A stretch of 5,952 nucleotides of DNA from an uncultured bacterium (lineage in GTDB: Bacteria > Cyanobacteriota > Vampirovibrionia > Gastranaerophilales > Gastranaerophilaceae), in NCBI GenBank assembly GCA_949299435.1, contig CASGAK010000064.1, forward strand, positions 1 to 5,952. The letters run 5' to 3'. A program made the position numbers and the translations under genes. Positions 1 through 5,194 of the stretch are shown in pieces. Under the pieces are notes generated by a model. That model had not been told where the DNA came from. It ran no database searches and saw nothing but the letters and a program-made list of their open reading frames with translations. Every line of letters begins with the position of its first letter. The stretch's first letter is position 1.

Positions 1-7
1 CGTGCAT
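1..7 (-). CDS. Possible 5' end of a leftward gene, cut by the window edge
   Basis: On the minus strand an ATG lies at bases 7-5, followed by CAC and then the window edge. It is preceded by AAAGGAG (bases 20-14) at a normal distance of six bases, and further upstream by a good promoter (82-54). The complete promoter-RBS-ATG series in correct order is the only evidence that a gene begins here. Only Met-His can be read, so nothing can be said about the product. It would be transcribed divergently from recJ. Confidence 0.4.
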
Positions 8-53
8 TTCCAGCTCCTTTCGTTTTTACCAAGTTTTCATCATTTACCTATTT

Positions 54-82
54 ATTATAACAACTTTTTTCATAGTGTGCAA
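54..82 (-). promoter_or_regulatory. Leftward sigma-70-type promoter
   Basis: Read on the minus strand, TTGCAC (82-77) is followed after 17 bases by a perfect TATAAT (59-54). Transcription would start near base 47, giving a leader of about 40 bases before the ATG at 7-5. The -35 box is contained in repeat copy 1 (73-107), and an inverted repeat (96-117) lies just upstream. Confidence 0.5.
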
Positions 83-107
83 GAGTTGGCAAAATAATAA
101 GGGCTAC
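73..107 (+). repeat. Diverged dispersed repeat, copy 1 (upstream of recJ)
   Basis: This stretch contains GTGTGCAAGAGTTG, then GCAAA, then after a short AT insertion GGGCTAC. The same blocks in the same order occur on the minus strand at 2785-2750: GTGAGCAAGACTTG, five extra bases, GGCAAA, GGGCTAC. The first block agrees at 12 of 14 positions. The two copies flank recJ in opposite orientation. The bases TGCAA...TTGGCA within it can form a small bulged hairpin. Its nature is unknown; it may be a remnant of an intergenic repeat family. Confidence 0.45.
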
Positions 108-117
108 AAACCTTATT
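96..117. repeat. Inverted repeat between the divergent promoters
   Basis: AATAAGG (96-102) and CCTTATT (111-117) are perfect complements around an 8-base spacer. It lies immediately upstream of the leftward -35 box and about 115 bases upstream of the recJ -35 box. It could be an operator for the leftward gene or a weak hairpin. No U-tract follows it on the plus strand, so it is not a convincing rightward terminator. Confidence 0.35.
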
Positions 118-232
118 TCCAGACGTCAAAATAACACACTCTAAAGTTCTTCGTAATGTAAAAAGGAAGAATTATTACACAAAACTCTATAAATTTAAAA
201 ATTTTACTTTTACATTGGGAGCAATCCGTATT

Positions 233-262
233 TTGTTAAATAACAGCAAACCTTTGTATAAT
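233..262 (+). promoter_or_regulatory. recJ promoter
   Basis: TTGTTA (233-238) is separated by 18 bases from a perfect TATAAT (257-262). Start of transcription would be near 269, leaving a leader of about 37 bases before the recJ ATG. No operator-like repeat overlaps the boxes. Confidence 0.55.
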
Positions 263-295
263 AAAGAGTTTTTATGCTATCATCAAATTAAAGAC

Positions 296-304
296 GGGAG
301 AAGG
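296..304 (+). promoter_or_regulatory. recJ ribosome binding site
   Basis: The purine run GGGAGAAGG ends one base before the ATG at 306; its GGAG core lies five bases upstream of that codon. This supports 306 as the start, which also places the first conserved RecJ motif at the usual distance from the N-terminus. Confidence 0.7.
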
Positions 305-305
305 T

Positions 306-2735
306 ATGCTAAAAGAGTGGATTATTAAAAATTGTGATACTAACGAAAGCTCACTGATTAAAAGACTTCTTTTTACCAGAGGAATTAAAAATGAGCAAGA
401 AATGAAAGATTTTTTAAATCCTTTACAAACAAAATTATCTGATCCTTTTGTTTTTACAGACATGAAAAAATGTATCGAAAGACTTTCAAGTGCTATAGAT
501 AATAATGAAAAAATTATTATTTATGGTGATTTTGATGCTGACGGGGTTACATCTACATCTCTTTTATACAGAACTCTTTCCCATCTTGGGGCTGATGTAA
601 ATTATTTTATTCCAGACCGTGAAAAAGAAGGTCACGGGCTTGATACAAAAGCATTAGTAAAAATTATGACTACTGTCAAGCCAAAAGTACTTATTACGGT
701 TGATTGCGGAATCTCAAACAATGAAGCTGTTAATTTTTTAAACAGTTTTAAAATAGATGTAATAATTACAGATCACCATGAGGCACCAGAGGAATTACCT
801 AAGGCTTTTGCAATCATAAACCCCAAGGCTCCTAATGCTTTAGATGAGAATCTTTCTGCAAAAGAAATTGAAAGTTTAACTTCTCTTGCAGGGGTAGGAG
901 TTGCTTTTAAAGTTGCACAGGCATTGCTTGCACATTACAATAAGACGGAATTTGTATTTGATATTTTTCCTTATGCTGCAGTAGGTACTATTGCTGATGT
1001 TGTGCCATTAATTGGTGAAAATCGACATATCGTACTCAAGGGGCTTGATTTAATTTCTCAGGGAAAACATTTAGGAATTAAAAGACTTTTAGAAAGTGCA
1101 GGGTACTCTATTACGAATGGTGTCACATCAGAGCAAATAGCCTTTGGGGTCGCACCAAGAATTAATGCTTCAGGTCGTTTAGATACAGTCGAAGCAGCAT
1201 TAAAGGTTATGTTATCCGATAATCCGCAGGAAATAGAAATGGCGGTTATTACATTAAACGAATTTAACAAAATTCGTCAAAATCTTTGTCAGGAAACTTT
1301 TTTACAAGCTGATGAAATGGTTCAAAAAGAAGGGAATAAAAATCCTGCTATTATTCTTTTCCACCCCGAATGGAAAATTGGTATTATCGGTATTGTAGCC
1401 TCTAAACTCGTAGAAAAATATTATAAACCTACTTTTTTGATGACTTATTATGAAGAAACAAAGCAAATTCGCTGTTCTGCAAGAAGTATTGAGGGAGTGC
1501 ATCTTTATGATGCCATTGATTCAATAGGGGAAATTCTTGATGGCTATGGCGGACATGCTCTTGCGGCGGGACTTTCGTTCTCTCCTGATAAAACACCTTT
1601 TAAATTAGTAAAAGAAAATCTTAATCGTATTATTAAGGAAATGACCAACGGTAAAGAATTAAAACCGTTTATTAATATTGATTTAGAAATCAGTGCAAAT
1701 GACATTACAGTGGATTTGGTAAATCAAATTTCTCAACTTGAGCCTTTTGGGCAAGCAAATCCTTGTCCTATTTTTGCTATTAAAGATTTAAAAATCAAAC
1801 AAAAAAAATTAATGGGAGATAATAAGGATCATTTAAGATTGACTGTCGAGACAGGAAATAATGAGTTTAATTGTATTCGCTGGGGAGCAGGTGACATATC
1901 ACTTGTACAGGGTGATAAGTTTGATGCAGCATTTCGTCCTCAAATTAACGAATACCAGGGCAATGTAAATGTTCAATTGATTATTGAAGATATTCACTCA
2001 CCACTTTTAAAAGAAGAAAAAAATGAAGAAAAACAAATTCAAGAACAAACTAAGTTTAAAATTTATGACCACCGCAAAAAAACAGATATTCTCGCTCAAG
2101 TAAATGATTATGTTAAAAACACAAAACAAAATATCGCAATTTTTGCAGAAAGTAAAACGATATGTGATAAATTAAAATTCTATGACGCATTAAATAAAAA
2201 AATAGTTTCCAGAGAAAATCTGCAGCCTTGTGATGCTATAATGTTTTTTGACTATCCTGCTGATAAAGAATCGCTATATAAAATTATAAAAATAACTTCA
2301 CCTAAGTTTATTCATCTTATGAATTATGAAATTAAATACTTTGATGACCAAGATTTCCTAAAAACATTTGTTGGTATGCTTAAATTTTCACACAACAATA
2401 ATTCGGGTAATGTCCAAATTTTAAGATGTGCAAGCCATTTGGGTAAATCTTTAAAACTTATTGAGTTATTATTTGATTTGTTCGAAAATATAGGTGCAAT
2501 AAAAATACTGGAAAAAGATAACCTCCATTATAAAATTGAATTTTTAGAAATAAGTGACTTTAACAAAATCATACATAACTCAAAATATGCACTAATTTCT
2601 GATATGGCAGAAGAATGTGACCAATTCCAACATTCATTGATGGAAGACAGTATAAGTGAAATAGAAAATCTTATTTCAAATATTGAACATACTTCATTAG
2701 AAAATACGGAAGTCAAAGAATTACAAACTGTTTAG
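306..2735 (+). CDS. recJ: Single-stranded-DNA-specific exonuclease RecJ, long form
   Basis: RecJ degrades single-stranded DNA 5' to 3' using two metal ions and acts in the cytoplasm in recombination, mismatch and base-excision repair. All DHH-superfamily signatures are visible: DFDADG (75-80), VDCG (132-135), DHH (156-158) and TIADVVPL (228-235). These are followed by RINASGRL (285-292), HPEWKIGIIGIVASKL (353-368) and the DHHA1 motif GYGGH (413-417). LEPFGQANPCPIF (478-490) opens the nucleic-acid-binding OB-fold region, which runs to about 570. A charged linker (about 566-582) leads into a further 220 residues. At 809 aa it is much longer than the E. coli enzyme (577 aa) and close to the Bacillus type, which has an extra RecJ C-terminal domain; the tail here is poorly conserved by eye. 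No catalytic residue appears to be missing. It has its own promoter and RBS, so it is probably monocistronic and converges on the small gene ending at 2787. Confidence 0.97.
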   Translation: MLKEWIIKNCDTNESSLIKRLLFTRGIKNEQEMKDFLNPLQTKLSDPFVFTDMKKCIERLSSAIDNNEKIIIYGDFDADGVTSTSLLYRTLSHLGADVNYFIPDREKEGHGLDTKALVKIMTTVKPKVLITVDCGISNNEAVNFLNSFKIDVIITDHHEAPEELPKAFAIINPKAPNALDENLSAKEIESLTSLAGVGVAFKVAQALLAHYNKTEFVFDIFPYAAVGTIADVVPLIGENRHIVLKGLDLISQGKHLGIKRLLESAGYSITNGVTSEQIAFGVAPRINASGRLDTVEAALKVMLSDNPQEIEMAVITLNEFNKIRQNLCQETFLQADEMVQKEGNKNPAIILFHPEWKIGIIGIVASKLVEKYYKPTFLMTYYEETKQIRCSARSIEGVHLYDAIDSIGEILDGYGGHALAAGLSFSPDKTPFKLVKENLNRIIKEMTNGKELKPFINIDLEISANDITVDLVNQISQLEPFGQANPCPIFAIKDLKIKQKKLMGDNKDHLRLTVETGNNEFNCIRWGAGDISLVQGDKFDAAFRPQINEYQGNVNVQLIIEDIHSPLLKEEKNEEKQIQEQTKFKIYDHRKKTDILAQVNDYVKNTKQNIAIFAESKTICDKLKFYDALNKKIVSRENLQPCDAIMFFDYPADKESLYKIIKITSPKFIHLMNYEIKYFDDQDFLKTFVGMLKFSHNNNSGNVQILRCASHLGKSLKLIELLFDLFENIGAIKILEKDNLHYKIEFLEISDFNKIIHNSKYALISDMAEECDQFQHSLMEDSISEIENLISNIEHTSLENTEVKELQTV

Positions 2736-2749
2736 AAATATTATCAAAA

Positions 2750-2785
2750 GTAGCCCTTTGCCACCTGCAAGTCTTGCTCACGTAC
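2750..2785 (-). repeat. Diverged dispersed repeat, copy 2 (between recJ and the convergent gene)
   Basis: This fills most of the 51 bases between the two converging stop codons. On the minus strand it matches copy 1 (73-107) block for block, with five extra bases after the first block. It contains GCAAG-A-CTTGC and then TTGC-AGGTG-GCAA, so CTTGC could pair with either neighbour. This gives alternative short hairpins. It could contribute to termination of the convergent transcripts, but neither strand shows a classical stem followed by a U-tract. Confidence 0.45.
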
Positions 2786-2786
2786 C

Positions 2787-3065
2787 TTATTGCGAAACTT
2801 TCTCAGACAATTTATCCATATTTTGAGCTCGATTTTGTCTTCTTTTATAATGGTTAAATTCTATTATACCTGTATGTACGAATGCCAAAGCCCCCGCTAT
2901 ATAAGCTAAATATTTATGCATTTTTATCTTTTTTCTATTACCTGCAATTGCACTTGCTGTTCCTAAAACCAAAGCCCCATATCCTGTTAAAGATATTGAA
3001 TTCACTTTTGATTTTATTCTTTGAAAAGAATTTGTATTTGCATTGTTTATTGCTTGTATTGGCAT
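2787..3065 (-). CDS. Small two-helix membrane protein, unknown function
   Basis: This 92-aa protein has two apparent membrane segments, about 26-42 (Gly/Ala-rich) and 52-70, joined by a basic turn NRKKIKMHK (43-51). The N-terminal 20 residues are polar and contain NSFQRIK; the C-terminal 22 are polar and charged. His50 and His64 bracket the second helix with 13 residues between them. That spacing resembles haem-ligating histidine pairs in cytochrome b/ferric-reductase-type helices, but this is only a resemblance. The start is supported by GGAG eight bases upstream of the ATG. It lies 82 bases downstream of a same-strand small gene and could be co-transcribed with it. I do not recognise the family. 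Confidence 0.75.
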   Translation of the reverse strand: MPIQAINNANTNSFQRIKSKVNSISLTGYGALVLGTASAIAGNRKKIKMHKYLAYIAGALAFVHTGIIEFNHYKRRQNRAQNMDKLSEKVSQ

Positions 3066-3126
3066 ATCTCACTCCTAATTTAATTTTATTTTATAACAAA
3101 ATTCTTTTTTATCTTTTTGTAAATAG

Positions 3127-3154
3127 AATTTAAAATATTGCATTATTTTAAATT
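3127..3154. repeat. AT-only inverted repeat at the 3' end of the 106-aa gene
   Basis: Bases 3127-3137 are the exact reverse complement of 3144-3154, giving an 11-bp stem made only of A-T pairs around a 6-base loop. It overlaps the stop codon (3150-3148) of the minus-strand gene and lies upstream of the 92-aa gene. On the minus strand no U-tract follows directly, so it is a weak terminator candidate at best. It may only protect the 3' end or reflect base composition. Confidence 0.35.
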
Positions 3155-3468
3155 TTATCTTTCTTTATAAGTTTTTGAATTTTTTCAAAACTTATTTCTT
3201 TTGCCTTTTCATTCATATATTTTTCAAGATTTTCTTTAATATCTATCATATTATTCTTTTTTAATACATCTAAAAATTTATCTTGATGTTTTTTAGTAAT
3301 TATATAGCATACATTTTCTTTTTTATTTTTTCTATCAACCAAAACAAAGCTATCAGGGTATTTATCTTTAAGGTTTTCTGAAATTTTTTTTATTTGTGCG
3401 TGCGTACCTTTAACTTTTTTAAAACCTTGGAATTGGGGGGAATAATTTTGATATTGAACTGTAATCAT
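3148..3468 (-). CDS. Small Lys-rich soluble protein, unknown function
   Basis: This 106-aa protein has no membrane segment or signal peptide. It starts with a short polar leader containing SPQFQGFK (10-17). A probable alpha/beta region follows (about 25-85), with a strand-like FVLVDR, a second strand VCYIITKKH and a helix DKFLDVLKKN. The end is a charged helix rich in Lys and Glu. The start at 3468 is supported by CGGAG seven bases upstream and a TATAAC box further up. It is divergent from the structured RNA element and upstream of the 92-aa membrane protein. Both small proteins share an FQ-x-hydrophobic-Lys motif near the N-terminus. I do not recognise the family and assign no function. Confidence 0.75.
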   Translation of the reverse strand: MITVQYQNYSPQFQGFKKVKGTHAQIKKISENLKDKYPDSFVLVDRKNKKENVCYIITKKHQDKFLDVLKKNNMIDIKENLEKYMNEKAKEISFEKIQKLIKKDKI

Positions 3469-3487
3469 TGTTTTCTCCGAAATTTCT

Positions 3488-3493
3488 GTTATA
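3488..3493 (-). promoter_or_regulatory. Candidate -10 box for the 106-aa gene
   Basis: On the minus strand TATAAC lies 20 bases upstream of the ATG, directly preceded by TTG. No good -35 box sits at 16-18 bases; the nearest candidates (TTTACG, TATTTA) are either too close or weak. The upstream stretch is a long A/T run, which may act as an UP-like element. Confidence 0.3.
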
Positions 3494-3570
3494 CAACTAA
3501 AAAAATTCGTAAATATTTTTTTTTGCTAATTAAATGATAATAATTAAAAAAAGATTAATTTTCAAAACTT

Positions 3571-3597
3571 TTTACAAATTCCAATGAATAATATAAA
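3571..3597 (+). promoter_or_regulatory. Candidate promoter of the structured RNA / defence-like operon
   Basis: TTTACA (3571-3576) is followed after 15 bases by TATAAA (3592-3597), or after 16 bases by ATAAAT. Transcription would start near 3604, just before the first inverted repeat of the RNA element. The spacing is slightly short, but both boxes match the consensus well. Confidence 0.4.
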
Positions 3598-3603
3598 TGG
3601 TAG

Positions 3604-3772
3604 AAAAACACCTCCTGCAAGGTTTTATCCTTGTATGATTTCACCGTTTGCAGGGAGTAGCCAAATTGATTTTTCAATTTTTAAAGGTGAAGTAACAGAT
3701 TTACTGTATCTATATTGGTAGTAGTTAAATAATTGCTTTTCAGACTCAAATATTGAGTCTGATTTTCGTTTT
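3604..3772 (+). ncRNA. Candidate structured RNA: small RNA or attenuator leader
   Basis: This stretch has no open reading frame of note but is rich in pairing. CTCCTGCAA (3612-3620) pairs with TTGCAGGGAG (3648-3657) with one bulged G. CAAGG (3618-3622) pairs with CCTTG (3629-3633), partly competing with the first stem. TTCACC (3640-3645), inside the first loop, pairs with GGTGAA (3686-3691), which would create a pseudoknot. AAATTG (3663-3668) pairs with CAATTT (3675-3680). A strong terminator hairpin closes the unit. Expected length is about 165-170 nt. It could be an independent small RNA, or a leader whose terminator controls the gene starting at 3795. GGGAGTAGCC recalls part of the manganese yybP-ykoY riboswitch, but the rest does not match, so no known class is assigned. 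The 5' boundary is inferred from the promoter. Confidence 0.45.
3741..3770 (+). terminator. Intrinsic terminator before the 455-aa gene
   Basis: CAGACTCAA (3741-3749) and TTGAGTCTG (3753-3761) form a perfect 9-bp stem with a 3-base loop, followed by ATTTTCGTT and two more T. It works only in the rightward direction, as no U-tract follows on the minus strand. The RBS of the next gene (3784-3789) begins just after it, and no convincing promoter is seen between them. Expression of the operon therefore probably depends on read-through or regulated antitermination. No obvious antiterminator pairing was found by eye. Confidence 0.7.
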
Positions 3773-3794
3773 AAAGGCAATGGAAAGGATTTTT

Positions 3795-5162
3795 ATGGAA
3801 CATTTAAACAAATTACTCTATTGTGTGAAAAAAGATTCATCAATCTTCAAAAGACCTGATTTGAATTTTATCGTAGGTCTTACAAACACACAAATTAAAG
3901 ACTTGAAAAAATTCGCAATAGCGAATGAATTTATTAAAGAGGATAAAAAAGAGTTTTTTCTAACTGAAAAAGGTCAAAAATATTTAACTGAAAATCCTTT
4001 AAAATCATGGTGTTGTAATGAATTTCCAAAGCGTCCGGAAATTAATCTTGAATATTTAAAACTTGAAAAAATGCCTCCAATTCTTACCAAAGCTATCAGG
4101 TGTCTTGCTCGTCATCTACTCGAAAATGAAGAATTGAAAGAAAATTCTATCGAAAGTTACCTGATGAAAGAACTGTTATCAGAAAATTCAACATGTAAAA
4201 ATATAAAAAACGAAATAGAAAAATATGTTTTGCGAGGTAAAAAAATAAAATTAACCGACCTTTTTGAAAAATTCACCTCCTACGGACTTACCAAGTCTAT
4301 CGTTGGAATTTTATTGCTCGATGTTCTTGCTAAAAATAAAGATATTTTAGCAATTTACGAAAAACTCCAATTCCAGCTAAAACTTAATCAACTTATGTTT
4401 GACAGAATTTTGTTCTGTCCCCAAAACTTTGAAATCCAAAAAACAATTATGGAAGATTTGCCTATTTTAGAAGATATTTCAAAAATTCTATCGGATAAAC
4501 CTTCAAAAAATATACTGGATATAACTAAAAACCTCATATATTTTATTAGGGATTTAGAAAAATATACTCTGCATACAGAAAGATTATCCAAAAAAACACT
4601 TCGTTTCAGAAACGTCATTATGAATGCGAAAGATCCTATCAGCTTGTTTAACAGGGATATACCGAAAGTCCTTTCAGGAAAATTGCTTTCCGAATGTGAC
4701 AGTGAATTTTTAAAAGATTATAAAACTTCCATTGATGAATTAAAAAATGCAACAAGTGAAATGATTTCGGAAATCAATAAATTCTTTTTTGAAAGTTTTA
4801 AAGCCAAATCAAGAAAAGAGCTCTCAGACCGTTTTGAAAAAATACAAGAATTTATAGGTGAAAAAGAATTAAAAATTTTATTTACCAATGTAGTAGAAAA
4901 AGAGGCTGATGATATTTTGTGGATTAACAGAATTGCGACTTTCATAAACAAATCAAGAGTTCCAAAAGACTGGAATGACGAAGATGTAGCTGATTTTAAG
5001 GTAAAAGTAAAAGATTTAGCTTTGAAATTCTATACACTAGAAGCGACAGTCGGCACTACACAAGTCGGTATCAGTAAAAATTTTGAAAAAGTTTTGAAAC
5101 AACTGCAAGAACTCTCTCAAGCTGAGCAGTGCGTCATTATGCATAAAATTGTAAATTGTTGA
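3795..5162 (+). CDS. Winged-helix, helical partner protein of a PAPS-reductase-like gene
   Basis: This 455-aa soluble protein is mostly helical. Residues about 25-75 look like a winged-helix: a helix pair LTNTQIKDLKKFAIANEFI, then a wing FFLTEKGQKYL. Residues 150-210 (KLTDLFEKF..YGLTKSIVGILLLDVLAKN) and 365-418 (ILWINRIATFI, DWNDEDVADF, FYTLEATV) remind me of non-ATPase parts of the large BrxC/PglY/DUF6079-type ATPases of defence loci. This rests on memory of family style. No Walker A or B motif is present, so it is not itself an ATPase. The ATG at 3795 is preferred because AAAGGA lies five bases upstream. An in-frame ATG at 3780 has its purines too close, and a TTG at 3753 falls inside the terminator stem. 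It lies 32 bases upstream of the PAPS-reductase-like gene, in an apparent operon. A DNA-binding subunit or a regulator are both possible. Confidence 0.85.
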   Translation: MEHLNKLLYCVKKDSSIFKRPDLNFIVGLTNTQIKDLKKFAIANEFIKEDKKEFFLTEKGQKYLTENPLKSWCCNEFPKRPEINLEYLKLEKMPPILTKAIRCLARHLLENEELKENSIESYLMKELLSENSTCKNIKNEIEKYVLRGKKIKLTDLFEKFTSYGLTKSIVGILLLDVLAKNKDILAIYEKLQFQLKLNQLMFDRILFCPQNFEIQKTIMEDLPILEDISKILSDKPSKNILDITKNLIYFIRDLEKYTLHTERLSKKTLRFRNVIMNAKDPISLFNRDIPKVLSGKLLSECDSEFLKDYKTSIDELKNATSEMISEINKFFFESFKAKSRKELSDRFEKIQEFIGEKELKILFTNVVEKEADDILWINRIATFINKSRVPKDWNDEDVADFKVKVKDLALKFYTLEATVGTTQVGISKNFEKVLKQLQELSQAEQCVIMHKIVNC

Positions 5163-5180
5163 TTGAGCAATAATCTATAA

Positions 5181-5186
5181 AAGGAG
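5181..5186 (+). promoter_or_regulatory. RBS that fixes a TTG start
   Basis: AAGGAG lies eight bases before the TTG at 5195. No in-frame ATG occurs before codon 22, which is already past the nucleotide-binding loop. The RBS therefore decides that translation begins at the TTG. Confidence 0.75.
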
Positions 5187-5194
5187 ATTAAATT

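Noticed and set aside
147..178. Overlapping inverted repeats (TTCTTC...GAAGAA and GTAAT...ATTAC) upstream of recJ
   Set aside because: The arms are five to six bases with long loops in very AT-rich sequence, as expected by chance, and they do not coincide with promoter boxes.
1058..1502. Two open frames of 66-70 codons on the minus strand inside recJ
   Set aside because: They lie wholly within the well-conserved RecJ coding frame, have no RBS of note and show biased composition typical of antisense shadows.
2882..3133. Rightward open frame of 83 codons with hydrophobic, Leu/Phe-rich product
   Set aside because: It is antisense to the 92-aa gene, which has an RBS and a sensible membrane-protein pattern. 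The hydrophobicity comes from the complementary AT-rich strand.
3650..3662. GGGAGTAGCC as a manganese (yybP-ykoY) riboswitch
   Set aside because: Only this short block resembles the class; the second conserved loop and the paired junction are not seen, and the downstream gene is not a metal transporter.
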